Part shown: positions 1-11,825 of the stretch, in pieces | How the letters are laid out: each line of letters begins with the position of its first letter | Position numbering within the stretch: the stretch's first letter is position 1 | Assembly (NCBI RefSeq): GCF_000003855.2 | Contig: NW_003101675.1 | Location: forward strand, 1,165,584-1,229,583 | Direction of reading: 5' to 3' | DNA from: Blastomyces gilchristii SLH14081 | Lineage: Eukaryota; Ascomycota; Eurotiomycetes; Onygenales; Ajellomycetaceae | Length of the DNA stretch: 64,000 nt | Notes under the pieces: generated by a model | What the model was told of the DNA's origin: nothing | The model's database searches: none | Seen by the model: the letters and a program-made list of their open reading frames with translations, nothing else | Translations under genes and position numbers: made by a program

Positions 1-3000
1 TCTTCTTTTATTTCTGCCAGCTTTCATTTCACTTGTCTAAATAAGATTCTTTTATTTTTCTCTTTATAAAAGACCAGGATACAATTTTTTGAATAGATCT
101 GCTTAATTCTGAACCTTTTTTTACAGCTGAATCAGTCAATTCATTGCCATGAATATTCATATGAGCAGGAACTCAGTGCAGATGAATTATTAGCTTTGAT
201 ATTCTTTTCTTTTGAATTTTTAAAATGAAGTTTAAGATCAGTTCAAGATTCATTTGATCATTATAAATCTGACTATTTCTAAGTCTTTTTAAAGCAGCTT
301 GACTATCAGAGAATATTCATGTGTCTTTCAAACTATTTTCTCTTTTATAAGATTTTATTTTAATAAGTTTGAAAGCTTTCACTATTGTAAATAGTTCAGT
401 GTCAAAGACTTCAGATTCACAGCCTAAATTCCAGAAATCTGAGATAAAATTAATATTATTTTCAGTATAAGCAATGCCTGCATCTAATCTATTCAAATTC
501 TCATTTTTTGAGTTATCTGAATAAATCAGAATAGAGTCTTTTATATTAATTGTAGAAATTCTCTTCAAATGTTGTTCATAGTCTTTCTCTTTAGATAGTT
601 CACTTATTTGTAAGTTTATAAGAGATTCAAACTTTTCTCTTCAGAGAGATAACTTCTCATGATCAACTTTTTCAATATTTAAAGAAGAAAATTGATTTTT
701 AATCAGTGAGCATAGTCTGTACAGTTGAGAAGACATTTTCTTTGAAGAATTATTTTCATTTCAATCAAGAAATCTATTTCAATTCAGTTCATTTCCAGAG
801 TTAATTGATGAAAATGAAGAAGAGACTCTTTCTCTGATTATATAATTTAAGCTCATCTTTATAACTCTCAGAGTATAGTTCATACAGATCTTTTCAAATC
901 TAATTATAGAAGAGAGAATTGAAGCTTCAATTTTCATTGTTTTAATAGAAGATGATTTGAATGCTTTCAGAATTCTTCTCAAAGCTCTGTTTTACAGACT
1001 TTGAAAGAGTTCAGTGAAATTTTCTTGATTATTTCATCAAACTTGAACTTCATAATCAGCTACTGAGATAATACAGACTATATATAACTGTCTCATACTC
1101 TGGAAGAATAGACCTCTCTCTGTATTTAATAGTCTGATAATGTTGTTCAATAGTCTTTCTGCCTTGACAGTTCTTTGTTGAATATGATATTTAAAATTCA
1201 ACTTAGAGTTTAATCATACTTCTAATCATTTGACATTTTTACTGGGTTTAATCTCTCTATTTAAAAGAGTTAGAGATAGTTCTTTCTCATTGAATCTAGA
1301 AAAGAAATGAATTAACTCAGTTTTATTCATATGAAATTGAATTTAATTGATATCTGCTCTAACAAAGATTTTCTTTGCAGCTTTTTCAATCACTTTTAAA
1401 TTCTCTTTGATAGTTTTTGAGCTGTAGACTAGATCAATATCATCTATATAACACAGAGATCACACTATTTTTATATTTCTATCTTTGAATAGATATGCAG
1501 TGTATATTGTAAATAAAATGAGTAAGATTGAAGATTCTTGTAACACTTCTATTTTTATCTCAGTGTTGTCTTATTTCATTTCATCAAAGAAAAGTTGTAT
1601 GATTCTTTTAGATATAAAACAGTCAACTCATTTTATTAGAGAAAGTGGCAGTTTTAACATCTTCAAAGTCTGAATTAACTTTGACTTTGAAATATGATCA
1701 AATGCTTCTTTTATATTAATAAAAACTGCAGTTGAGACCAGATCTTCATGCTTTGCTATTTGAATATCATGAACAACTGAGAGAACAGTGTCAATTGCAG
1801 AACATTGTTTTCTACCTCTCATTTGTTCACTGAATAAAAGAGAGTTATTAATAGAGCTTATAAGAGATAGTTGAGTAGCTATTATCTTTTTCAAAACCTT
1901 TTCTAGACAGTGTAATAGAGATATTACTCTATATGACTTAGAAATTGAAGTTTTTCTATTAGGTTTTACAAGAATCACTTCAGTGACTTCTCTCCAGCAT
2001 TCAGAATGATATCATTTTTCAAGAGATTAAAAAAGAGCTCAAAATATTCATTCTTTAAGTAGGAATATGTATTTTGAATAATCAAGTGATTAATTGAATC
2101 AGGCTCTGCAGCAGTTTTAACAGAACTTGAGAAGATAGCTGACTCTAATTCATCTTGTGTAAGATCAGGCCATTCTCAGTTGTTTTTATCAATGTAGTTG
2201 AGAAGTGATATATTCTCTTCCTCTGAATCTGAATCTGAATCTGGTGAGTTCTGAAAGAGAATTCTTATGAAAGCTTGACATTTTTCCTCAAAAGAGTTTG
2301 CTGTATATGATTCATTCTGAAACTTATATTCTAAGGCTGGAAGTTTTGTTACACTTCTTGTTTTAGTATAGTTAAAAGCTTTAAAAACTTCCTTTTCTTA
2401 TACTTCTTCAAGAAATTTATTTCAGCAGTCTGTTTTAGCTCTTTTAATATCTGAAAAATATTCATTTCTGACAGCTTTGAACTTTTCATCAGATATTACA
2501 TCATTCTTTCAATCTCTTCTAGCATTAGCTAATTCTTTTCTTTTAGATGAGATATTCTCATTTCATCAAGGTTTTGAATACTCAGAAGATTTTCTCTTTG
2601 AAATATTATCTCTAACACTTGTTAGAATAATAGATGTAATGAGCTTCACTCTATTCTCAAGCATTTCATTTGAGATATCTTGACCAGAATTTCAATATAG
2701 CTCACTCTGTCTTTCAGATTTTAACAGTTTTATACTTTCTTCAACTGCTTTTCAATCAGCTTTTTCAAAGTTAAACTGATTAGAGAGAAGAGGGTTTTCA
2801 CTTATTTATTTTTCACTCAGTTCAATATTAAATTGAATAATTTCATGATCTGATTCTGATGTCTCATTTGAATCAATAAATCAGTTTACAAGTCTTTTTT
2901 TTATTATATTTTATGATATGAAGTTTAGATCTATAATAGATTTCTGTTTCATGTCTTTTCTAAAGAATGTTTGTTGATCAGACTTATTAACCAAATCTAT

Positions 3001-3121
3001 TGAATGCTCAAAGATTCATTCAATCAGATTATCAGCTCTTACTGTCGTCTTGCATTCTGAATTTCATCAGGGATGATGTGTATTGAAATCTCCTGTAATT
3101 ATAGAGTTTCTTAATAAAGTT
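1..3121 (-). mobile_element. LINE copy Lin-a, truncated at both visible ends
   Basis: This is a minus-strand relic of the non-LTR retrotransposon that recurs four more times in the window. It aligns by eye, in reverse complement, with Lin-b, Lin-c and Lin-d. The 3' part runs off the window start. The other end stops inside the endonuclease region at about 3121, where GypA integrase sequence begins, so the copy is 5' truncated. The order in coding direction is endonuclease end, reverse transcriptase, RNase H. Stops are scattered and are mostly TGA at tryptophan positions. No target duplication can be checked because the 3' end lies outside. Confidence 0.85.
1..3121 (-). pseudogene. LINE ORF2 relic (endonuclease end, reverse transcriptase, RNase H)
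   Basis: ORF2 of such elements encodes an endonuclease that nicks the target and a reverse transcriptase that copies the RNA at the nick. The reverse transcriptase active-site box reads YIDD at 1439-1450 and is still intact. The open stretch at 1628-1978 covers the fingers region, including SISKSYRVISLLHCLEKVLK and a later RGRKQCSAIDTVL segment, as expected of LINE reverse transcriptases. The C-terminal RNase H motif (VPAHMNIHGNELTDSAVK type) lies at about 128-190. Several in-frame stops and frameshifts make this a pseudogene. The family is I/Tad1-like by domain content; the clade was not tested by phylogeny. Confidence 0.8.
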
Positions 3122-3661
3122 GATTCTGTAAATAATACGAAGTCTCTCAATTTGAACGCTTACATATCAGAATAATGTAAGAGATACATGAGTTATATAT
3201 AACTGATTATTCAGATTGTGAATAACTATGTTAAATAATCTCTTAGAACTTCTATTAATCTGAGATATTAAACAGTATCAGATACTTTGTCTGAAACTGC
3301 AATTATTATTTCTCTATTATCTGATGAAAGAATTGTAGAAAGAATTTACTGAAACTACTTAATATCTCTGATAGAATCTAATAAGATATAGTAATTAATT
3401 TCACTACTAATCTTTTCAAGAGTAAGAGTTATAGAAATATTCTGATTATTGTTGACTGATTGAGTAAAGATATAATATTAAAATCTTGTGATAAGATGAA
3501 CACTGAATAAGTTACTGAAGTCTTCTTACAGAGTCTCTTCTATCAGATATATAATTTACTAAGATCTATAGTATCTAATTAAGACTGTTAATTTATAAGT
3601 ACTCTCTGAACAAGAATCTGCTGAGTTCTCAAGATTATATATCACTAATTAACTACTTATC

Positions 3662-5668
3662 ATCATACAACTTTTCTTTGATGGAATGAAACAAGACAAG
3701 ACTGAGATAACAATAGAAGTACCGCAAGAATCTTCAATCTCACCTATTTTATTTGCGATATACACTGCATATCTATTCAAAAATAGAAATATGAGAATAG
3801 TGCAATCTCCAAGTTATATAGATGATATTGGTCTAGTCTACAGCTCAAAAACTATCAAAGAGAATTTGAAAGTGATTGAAAAAGCTGCAAAGATAATCTT
3901 TGTTAGAGCAGATATCAATTAAATTCAATTTAATATGAATAAAACTGAGTTAATTCATTTCTTTTCTAGATTCAATGAGAAAGAACTATCTCTAACTCTT
4001 TTAAATAGAGAGATTAAACCCAGTGTAAATGTCAAATGATTAGAAGTATGATTAAACTCCAAGTTGAATTTTAAATATCACATTCAACAAAGAACTGTCA
4101 AGGCAGAAAGACTATTAAATAACATAATCAGACTATCAAATACAGGGAGAGGTCTATTCTTCCAGGCTATGAGACAGTTATATATAGCCTGTATTATCTC
4201 AGTAGCTGATTATGAACTTTAAGTTTGATGAAATAATCAAGAAAATTTCACTGAACTCTTTCAAAGTCTGCAAAACAGAGCTTTGAGAAGAATTCTGAGA
4301 GCATTCAAATCATCTTCTATTAAAGCAATGAAAATTGAAGCTTCAATTCTTTCTTCTACTATTAGATTTGAAAAGGCCTGTATAAACTATGCTCTGAGAG
4401 TTATAAAGATGAGCTCAAATCATATAATCAGAGAAAGAGCCTCTTCTTCATTTTCATCAATTAACTCTGGAAATGAACTGAATTGAAATAGATTTCTTGA
4501 TTGAAATGAAAATAATTCTTCAAAGAAAATGCCTTCTCAACTGTACAGACTATGCTCACTGATTAAAAATCAATTTTCTTCTTTAAATATTGAAAAAGTT
4601 GATCATGAGAAGATATCTCTCTGAAGAGAAAAGCTTGAATCTCTTATAGACTTACAAATAAGTGAACTATCTAAGAAGAAAGAATATAAACAGCATTTGA
4701 ATAGAATTTCTATAATCAATATAGATGACTCTATTCTGATTTATTCAGATGACTTCAAAAATGAGAATTTGAATAGATTAGACACAGGCATTGCTTATAC
4801 TAAAGATAATATCAATTTTATCTCAGATTTCTGAAATTTAGACTGTGAATCAGAAGTCTTTGATACTGAACTATTTATAATAGTGAAAGCTTTCAAACTC
4901 ATTGAAATAAAATCTCATAAAAGAGTAAATAGTTTGAAAGAGACATGAATATTCTCTGATAGTCAAGCTACTTTAAAAAGACTTAGAAATTGTCAGATTC
5001 ATAATGATCAAATGAATCTTGAACTGATCTTAAACTCTGTTTTAAAAATTCAAAAGAGAAGAATATCAAAGCTGATAATTCATCTGCACTGAGTTCCTGC
5101 TCATATGAATATTTATAACAATGAATTGGCTGATTCAGCTGTAAAAAAGAGTTCAGAATTAAGCAGATCTATTCAAAAAATTATGTTCTGGTCTTTTATA
5201 AAGAGAAAAATAAAAGAATCTTGTTTAGACAAGTGAAATGAAAGCTGACAGAAACAAAAGAAGAGTATACATTATTCAAGATTTGAAATAAAACCTAAGT
5301 GAAAATCTTGTGCAATTAAATGTAAAAAGAAAATATTCTCATCTATAATACAGCTGAAACTAGAACATGACTATTTCAAATCTTATATACACAGATTTGA
5401 TGATAGATTTAATTCAATAGAATGCTCATTCTGCAATGTAAATGAAAATCCTGAGTATATTGTAATGCACTGTGTATTATACAATAGTCTCAGAGTCAGA
5501 TTGAAAGAGAAGTATAATCTAAATCAATTAAATATGAGATTCTTATTCTCAACTGAGACAGGAATTAAATATTTAATAGACTTTCTATCAGAAACTCAAG
5601 CAGCTACAAGAAAATGACTGCATTCAGAAATATCTGAATATGAAGAGGAGGAAATTGATCAGATATAG
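3662..5668 (+). pseudogene. LINE ORF2 C-terminal relic (reverse transcriptase palm, RNase H, zinc knuckle)
   Basis: The open stretch 3686-3922 contains the reverse transcriptase VPQESSISPILFAIY box (VPQGSP in relatives, with the G changed to E by a G-to-A transition) and the YIDD catalytic box at 3815-3826. Further on, HLHWVPAHMNIY (W as TGA) with NELADSA at about 5075-5145 is the RNase H C-terminal motif. CSFC at 5423, followed by an HC pair ending at 5473, forms the C-terminal CCHC knuckle usual in this LINE group. The ORF stop TAG is at 5666-5668. Between these motifs the frame is broken several times. Confidence 0.85.
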
Positions 5669-6036
5669 TCTGTTAAAACAGCTATATACTATCTTTTAAT
5701 AATTTGTTTTATTATAGTCTCTCTTTACTTTACCTTTTTCTTTCAATTTTTTTCTATCTATCTATTTAATGTGTCTATCTTTAAGACTGTTTTCTATTTT
5801 CTTTTGTCATGATATTGTCAAATGATTTCAAAGTATCAGAAGATGTTAAAATACTGCAATTTCTAAACAGTTTTTGTATTCTAGGCTGGAATTTTCTGAT
5901 TTTATATATCTGAAATTGATGAATGTATAATAGTTAACTTTATAAATAGAGGAAAAACTCTAAGAACTAAAAGTTCTCAGGTAGATGTCATAGTCTCTGA
6001 CTGCATACATCTATAATTGAAGAATAATAATAATAA
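5669..6036 (+). other. LINE 3' UTR and (TAA)n tail
   Basis: A noncoding stretch of about 370 bp follows the ORF2 stop and is shared with Lin-c (35918-36286), Lin-d (39656-40028) and Lin-e (61906-62284). The terminal segment TATAATTGAAGAATAATAAT is the part presumably read by the reverse transcriptase. A near-identical end occurs on the SINE at 30650-31029. Confidence 0.75.
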
Positions 6037-6846
6037 TAATTAACTACTTATCGCTCTGAGACTGATAATATATCAGAATGAATAATTCTGACTGTGAAGA
6101 ATTATCTTCATAAGTTCTGTAACTATTTAGAACATAACTGATACAATCTTCTTCTACATACTGAAGTCACTATCAATGACTGACATACTGTTTCAATAAA
6201 TATAAGCCTGTTCTTTCACATACATGATTATTATATGAAGTTGTTGAATCTTCTAGAGATCACACAGTTTATATTAAATTCTTACAGTTCAATTCAGATC
6301 ACTGATAACAGAGAAATAAAGCTCTGAGATACTTATAACTGAGCAGAAGTCTTCAGAATTAGTACTAAATGTGATTAAGAGTATTAAGCTAATATCTGAT
6401 AAGATCTTACTGAGTAATATAAGATAAAAAATCTTGTATAATTGAATCTTAAAAATATACACATCATATACTCATCTTATATATTGAATTATTATTATAC
6501 TAGATACAGAGTAACAGAAGTTCTAGACAGTTATAACTACTCTCATAATAGTCTGTCAGAGTTTTATAATGTATTTTATACAAGCTTACTTCACTCTGCT
6601 ATCACTGACTCATTCTCTTCTCAACTGACTTCTGACTGACAACTGTCAGAGATCATAGAAGAAGATAATGAACTTGAATGAGAGATTGAAGATATTCTTG
6701 ATAAAAGGCCTAATACCTGCAGCTGATAATATCTTGCAAAATGAGTTAATTATTTCTGTCTGATCTGAATCTCAGACTTCATGCTATCTGATACAGCAGC
6801 TCTTGACTAATAAGAATTAAACTTGCTTTTAGAAAGAGAGAGCTAA

Positions 6847-7115
6847 TATGACAGACTATGTCTAATTATATAGACTATTTAATTACAGTTCATAGATTTC
6901 TAGGGAAAGCTCTGATTCTCAGTTGCTGATTCTTGACTGAGAAAGTCACAGAGTTTTCATTCTCTCACTCTGAAGCTTCATCTCATATGTGTATAAATAT
7001 TTACTTCAATCACTGATTCTCACACTTTCTCTTTTCTTCCTTCTCTAACATTTTTCACTTTTTTTATATAATACCTATATCTTAATACTGATTCATTTAG
7101 CGTAGGCTCATTACA
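6847..7115 (+). repeat. GypA 3' LTR (copy A1)
   Basis: The LTR starts TATGACAGAC (TGTGACAGGC in A3) after a purine-rich tract and ends in TTACA. It aligns with the LTRs at 60373-60703, 60877-61188 and, reversed, 8167-8434. It is shorter than A3's because of internal deletions. The AAGCTTCA...TATAAATATT segment is a plausible promoter TATA region. Confidence 0.8.
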
Positions 7116-7840
7116 CACAATTTGAAATAAAAACACAAGCTTTTAATATAAGCACTTAAGATACTCTATTTTTATCTCTACTGCTATATTGCTAGTATTA
7201 AATTGAAAACAGAGAATTAATAAATTAATCATTTATTAAATAAAGCTCAGAAGAAAATAGTAGAAAAAATAATTAAATAGATAAAAAGAATTGAATACTT
7301 TTCAATTATTAAGAATATTTAAAAGTTCACAAATTTAACTCTTATTCAGAATTATATTGATTCTGAGATTAATTCTTCTACTGTAAAAAGCGTGATTAAA
7401 TTTAAACTCTTAATGTTTTGAATCTGAAAGCACTGATAGAGTCATTGAATATCTCTTAATTATACAAGTATTTCAATCACAATGCTTACTACATACTCTG
7501 TCTGATGATGAAACTATTTAATCAAACATGATTGAAAGATCATAAATAAGATTTTCCTCTATTATTGAGAAAAAAAAGATCATACACTATAAACGCTATT
7601 AACATCATATTACTACTATTTTTCTCATTATCACTGTATTACAATACTTATTTAATACTTATTCATACTAGCTCTCTTAACTTGTATATTTGTTTTACTA
7701 TAAATAGCTCTATATTTTGTATGTAATTAGCTATAATAGATAGTGTATAAATAATATAAGAAGCAGATCTTAATACATATAAAATTTATATATTTTTAAC
7801 ATATTTATCTGAAATATTATTCTGACAGTTATAACTCTGA
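7116..7840. other. AT-rich spacer without recognised gene
   Basis: No ORF of note, no terminal repeats and no similarity to the other repeats of the window could be seen. A decayed transposase is possible (there are tryptophan-like TGA codons around 7290-7560), but no motif supports a family. Confidence 0.5.
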
Positions 7841-8166
7841 CAAGCAGTATTTAAATGAATAATTATTATCTAAACTGAAATTATTGAACTTTTATTTATA
7901 TATATTCTTAACTACTTAACTATTATACACTGAATTCAGATAAGCAGCATCTGAATAAAAGTATAAGACTGATTACAATTCTCATTTAAATAAATAATTA
8001 TTATTTGAACTGAGATAGTTAATTCTCACTTATATATATTCTGAACTGCTTAACTATTATATACTTAAAATCTCAGCAAGCAGTATTTTAATAGAAGCGT
8101 GATACTGATCATAATTCTTATTTAAAAAAATAAGTATTATTCAAACTAAGATAATTATACTCTTAC
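7841..8166. repeat. Short tandem repeat array, about three units
   Basis: The phrase AAGCAGYATYT recurs at 7841, 7941 and 8077. Each is followed by a similar AATAATTATTAT...AACTGAGAT...TTATATATATTCTKAACT block, giving units of about 100-136 bp. The third unit is cut by the GypA LTR at 8167. Confidence 0.55.
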
Positions 8167-8434
8167 TGTAATGAGAATATGCTGAATAGATTAGTATTAA
8201 AATATAGATCTTATACAACAAAAGTGAAAAATGTTGAAGAAGGAAAAAAAGAGAAAGTGCAAGAATCAGTGATCAGAGCAGATATTTATATATATATGAG
8301 ATAAAGCTTCAGAATGAGAGAATACAAACTTTATGAGTTTCTTAACTAAGAATCAGTAACTGAGAATCAGAGCTTTCAGCAGAAATCTATGAAGTGTAAT
8401 GAAATAATCTATCAATCAGACACAGACTGCTGTA
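8167..8434 (-). repeat. GypA 3' LTR (copy A2)
   Basis: This is the reverse complement of the A1/A3 LTR. It begins TGTAATGAG on the plus strand (TGTAAGGGG in A3) and ends near TGTA at 8431-8434. About 268 bp, with many transitions. Confidence 0.75.
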
Positions 8435-8991
8435 TTAGTCTCTTCTTTTCAGAAGTGATAGAATTGTAAATGCATAGTTCTCATCAGTTGAGAGCTGTTG
8501 TTTCAGATAACACAGAGCTCAGAGTATAGATTAAGTGATCATAGCTGACTTATTATACAAGATATTATCAACTGCAGCTGCAGAGTCTTTTATTAAGAAT
8601 ATCTTCAATCTCTTATTCAAGTTCATTATCTTCTTTAATGATTTCTGATGATTGTCAGTCTGAAGTCAGTTGAGAAGAGAATGAATCGGTGATAATACAG
8701 TGAAGCAAGCTTGTATAAAAGATATTATAAATCTCTAACAAAGTGTAAAGATAATAGTTATAACTATCTAGAACTTCTATTACTTTGTATTTAGTATAAC
8801 AGTAGTCTAGTGTATAAGATAAGTATGTAATCTGTATATTTTTAAGATTTAATTACATCAGATCTTCTATCTTATATTACTCAGCAGAATCTCAGCAGAT
8901 ATTAATTTAATTCTCTTAATCTTATTTAGTACTTATTATAAAGGCTTCTGCTTAGTCATGAGTGTTTCAGAGCTTCATTACTATATTATCA

Positions 8992-9819
8992 TGTATACAG
9001 AAAACTTAACCTTGCTAAGTGCATCACTTAATCTCATTACATAATCATGACCCTGACCTTGTATAATACAGTAATAATCAGTTGATAATTGACTTTCAAC
9101 CTTTCAATTCACTTACTCATTCATTTATTCAGCTTATCAATCAATCAAAGCATGAATAGCTGATTTATAATCAATTAAATGAACAGATAAATTCATATAG
9201 AATATAAAGAGATATTTTACAGAATTTTAAAATATATCAAGATGAAAATATTTAATAATTAATTTTAAATTGATTTTAAATTGATTTTGAATTAATTCTG
9301 AATTAATTGTTAATTAATTATAGTAATAAAAATAAATTTAATCTGCATATTTAAATAATTAATAATTGATTGAAAATCAGTTAATAATCAATTCAGTGTA
9401 AATTATATAAATACTTAGTTTATTATTAAATTCAAGAATAATTTCAGTATTAAATTAATTTTGAATTGATTTTGAATTGATTTTGAATTAATTGTTAATT
9501 AATTATAGTATTAAAAACGAATTCAATCTATATATTTAAGTAATTACCAATTGATTGAAAATTAATTGATAATCAATTCAGTGTAAATTATATAAATACT
9601 TACTTTATTATTAAATTCAAGAATAATTTCAGTATTAAATTGATTTTAAATTGATTTTGAATTGATTGTAGAATTGATGGTAAATAATTAAGTGATTTCA
9701 AATTACAAGAAAAGATGTATTGAGTGAGGTCAGATAGTAACATGGGTCACATTTACAAGATCAGCTTACATAATGAGGTCAAGTGATGCACTTAGCAAGG
9801 TTAAGTTTTCTGCTTTCTG
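8992..9819. mobile_element. M1: non-autonomous TIR element, MULE-like
   Basis: The 828 bp element has perfect 32 bp terminal inverted repeats (8998-9029 and 9781-9812, starting CAGAAAACTTAACC). The similarity continues imperfectly inward for another ~15 bp. The host repeat TATATTATCA is duplicated at 8982-8991 and 9820-9829. The A3 sequence at about 59830-59850 shows the unoccupied site. A 9-10 bp duplication with long TIRs fits Mutator-like elements. There is no coding capacity. Confidence 0.8.
9236..9650. repeat. Tandem 185 bp repeats inside M1
   Basis: The interior of M1 contains two units with a period of 185 bp. For example TAGTAATAAAAA at 9321 recurs as TAGTATTAAAAA at 9506, and CAGTGTAAATTATATAAATA at 9394 recurs at 9579. 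Each unit contains internal ATTGATTTTGA-type short repeats. Confidence 0.75.
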
Positions 9820-11240
9820 TATATTATCAGGGATCTGAATTGAACTGCAAGAGTCTGATAATAACTGTGTAAACTCTAGAAGATTCAACACCTTCATGTA
9901 GTAATTATATAGAAGAAAGAACAGACTTATATCTGTTAAAACAGTATATTAATTATTAATAATAACTTCAGTATGTACAAGAAAGTTGTATCAGTTATCT
10001 TATAAATAGTTATAGAACTTATGAATATAATTCTTCACAGTCTGAATTATTCATTTTGATGTATTATCAGTCTCAGAGTGATAAGTAGTTAACAAGTAAT
10101 ATATAATCTTGAGAATTTGACAGATTCTTGTTTAGAGAGTACTTACAAATTAACAGTCTTAATTAGAGACTATAGATCTCAGTAAATTATACATCTAATA
10201 GAATAGATTTTGTAGAAAACCTTCAGTGATCTGTGCAGTATTTATCTTATTATAAGATTTTAATATTATATCTTTACTCAATCAGTCAATAATGATCAGA
10301 ACATTCTGATAACTTTTACTCTTAGAGAGATTGATAGTGAAATTAATTACTACTTCTTATCAGATTCTATTAGAGATATTAAGCAGTTTCAGTATATCTT
10401 TTCTATAATTCTTTTATAAAATGATAGAGAAATAATAATTACAGTTTCAGATAAGATATCTGATACTGTTCAATATTTCAGATCAGTAGAACTCTCAAGA
10501 GATTATTCAATATAGTTGTTCACAACTCAGATAGCTGATTATACATAAATTATACATTTCTTATATTATTCAGATGTGTAAGAGTTTGAACTGAGAGACT
10601 CAGTGTCATTCACAGAATTACAGAGTATTATTATAATCAATTGAGTATTTTAAGATGTCTGTTCTTATATATAGTTCTGAGAGAAATCAGAATACTTCGT
10701 GATATACTGCTTTGATAAGTGCTTAAAGAAGTTCATTAATTTGAGCTGTTATACATCACAGCTTATTCAGCATAGGTTTGAGAGAAGTTAAGATATCAGT
10801 GATAGTTTGAAGAGAGAGTATTCTAATTCAAGAGATGTATATAGTGTCATGAGTTGTTTGATTATAATTAACTAGTATTTTCAGGTTCAACAGCTGATAC
10901 TCTCAGTTCATTCAGCAGATATCTTTTACATTGAAAGATATATCTTACTCTTGTCATAAGAGAACATTTATCATCAAGTTCTAGCTACTGAGATGATAGT
11001 GTATTGTGAAATGAAAATGATTTAATAGTTCAGATCAGTGCATCTGCTCTTCAGTAAGCTTACAGATAATTATAAAATGTTTGAGATTCTTATAATCTAT
11101 AATTATCTCAGATTTCAAAATACTTTGAAGTTCAGAGTTTCATTCTTCTAGACAGTGTACTATTGTAAGAAGTTTCTTATCATAGATCTCATAATTACAC
11201 TTAACAGAACTCAGTTTTTTAGACATAAGATGTATAATTG

Positions 11241-11418
11241 TGTGGTTCGGGAGAACGTACGACCGTCGGATAATAACGCGGCCGCTTCCGAACTACTAGC
11301 GTACGAATGTAAAGGGGGCCCTAGCGGCCACTAATTAATTTAGTGTATGAGATTCAATATATAAGAAGCTGGCGTACGCCTGTAATTGTATGCTGGCTTA
11401 AGCAACCTTTGAATCACA
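11241..11418 (+). repeat. GypB 5' LTR (B1)
   Basis: TGTGGTTC...GAATCACA, 178 bp, with TG/CA ends and short inverted termini. It is unusually GC-rich for the window, keeping NotI-like GCGGCCGC and GGGCCC. TATATAAG at about 11358 could be the TATA box. Confidence 0.92.
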
Positions 11419-11825
11419 TCTAGTAGCATGTCTAAAAACCGGTGAGAAGCGCAGGCTTCTTCAGAGTGTGATAATTTCATCTATGAAGTGATTTATAGTT
11501 ATCATGCCAGTGTGATTCTAGAAATATCTCAAAAGATAGTGTATAAAGAGCAGTGAGTGAAAGAGCATCTGATTGATGCTGCTTTGCTTGTTAAGGGAAA
11601 AACTCCATACTCAGGTGAATGCCACATATGTGAATAGATGAGATGTGAGAAAGAGAATGAGAGCAGTGAACCAGATTCAAAGAAGTCTGCTCCCTACTCA
11701 AAAGAAGAATAAAAGAAGAGATGGCCACTATCAAAGTCATACAATGATAACAGAAATCATATAATGATATAGTAATACAGTGATATAGTGATATAATGAT
11801 ATAAGTGATATAATGATAGACATTA

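Larger units (their letters stand above)
3662..6036 (+). mobile_element. LINE copy Lin-b, 5' truncated, with target duplication
   Basis: This is a 2.4 kb 5'-truncated LINE. It begins within the reverse transcriptase and ends in a (TAA)n run at about 6021-6040. A 16 bp direct repeat flanks it (3646-3661 and 6037-6052); the last bases are ambiguous against the TAA tail. The (TAA)n tail instead of poly(A) is known from I-like LINEs. It sits inside the GypA integrase, so it is younger than A1. Confidence 0.9.
3122..6840 (+). pseudogene. GypA integrase and chromodomain relic (copy A1)
   Basis: Integrase inserts the cDNA into the genome, and a C-terminal chromodomain steers it to heterochromatin. 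The core spans 3122-3645 and resumes at 6053. At 6442-6639 the integrase C-terminal region reads RVTEVLDSYNYSHNSLSEFY followed by NVFYTSLL, matching the GPY/F-type end of gypsy integrases (IHNVFHVSLL in relatives). About 6676-6830 is a chromodomain: EWEIEDIL, then YLAKWV at 6730-6747, with W represented by TGA in both places. The chain ends with LSDTAALD. Stops, the LINE insertion and the missing 5' part make it nonfunctional. Confidence 0.8.
3122..7115 (+). mobile_element. GypA copy A1: Ty3/gypsy chromovirus 3' half, split by a LINE
   Basis: This plus-strand gypsy fragment holds the integrase core, integrase C-terminus, chromodomain and 3' LTR. It matches A3 (59040-60703) along its length. 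Lin-b (3662-6036) is inserted into the integrase and is flanked by the 16 bp repeat TAATTAACTACTTATC at 3646-3661 and 6037-6052. The uninterrupted equivalents in A3 (about 59570-59600) and A5 (about 61715-61740) show the empty site. The 5' half is missing because the copy is cut by Lin-a at 3121. Confidence 0.85.
8167..11240 (-). mobile_element. GypA copy A2, 3' part (LTR, chromodomain, integrase, RNase H)
   Basis: This is a minus-strand gypsy copy, read from its 3' LTR leftwards end inward. It matches A3 in reverse complement: chromodomain and integrase C-terminus about 8435-8900, integrase core about 9830-10650, linker and RNase H about 10650-11240. It is interrupted by M1 (8992-9819) and by the complete GypB element B1 (11241-19552), after which it resumes at 19553. 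The insertion order is A2 first, then M1 and B1. Confidence 0.85.
8435..11240 (-). pseudogene. GypA pol relic, RNase H to chromodomain (copy A2)
   Basis: In coding direction this runs from RNase H (11240 to about 10790) through the linker and zinc-binding part to the integrase core (about 10400-9830) and the chromodomain (about 8700-8500). The assignment rests on base-level similarity to A3, whose translation carries recognisable motifs. Frames here are heavily broken and no long ORF survives. It is split by the TIR element M1. Confidence 0.7.

Noticed and set aside
7841..9650. CRISPR array or centromeric satellite from repeated AT-rich units
   Set aside because: Units are few (two or three), long and without regular spacers; the 185 bp pair is confined to M1.
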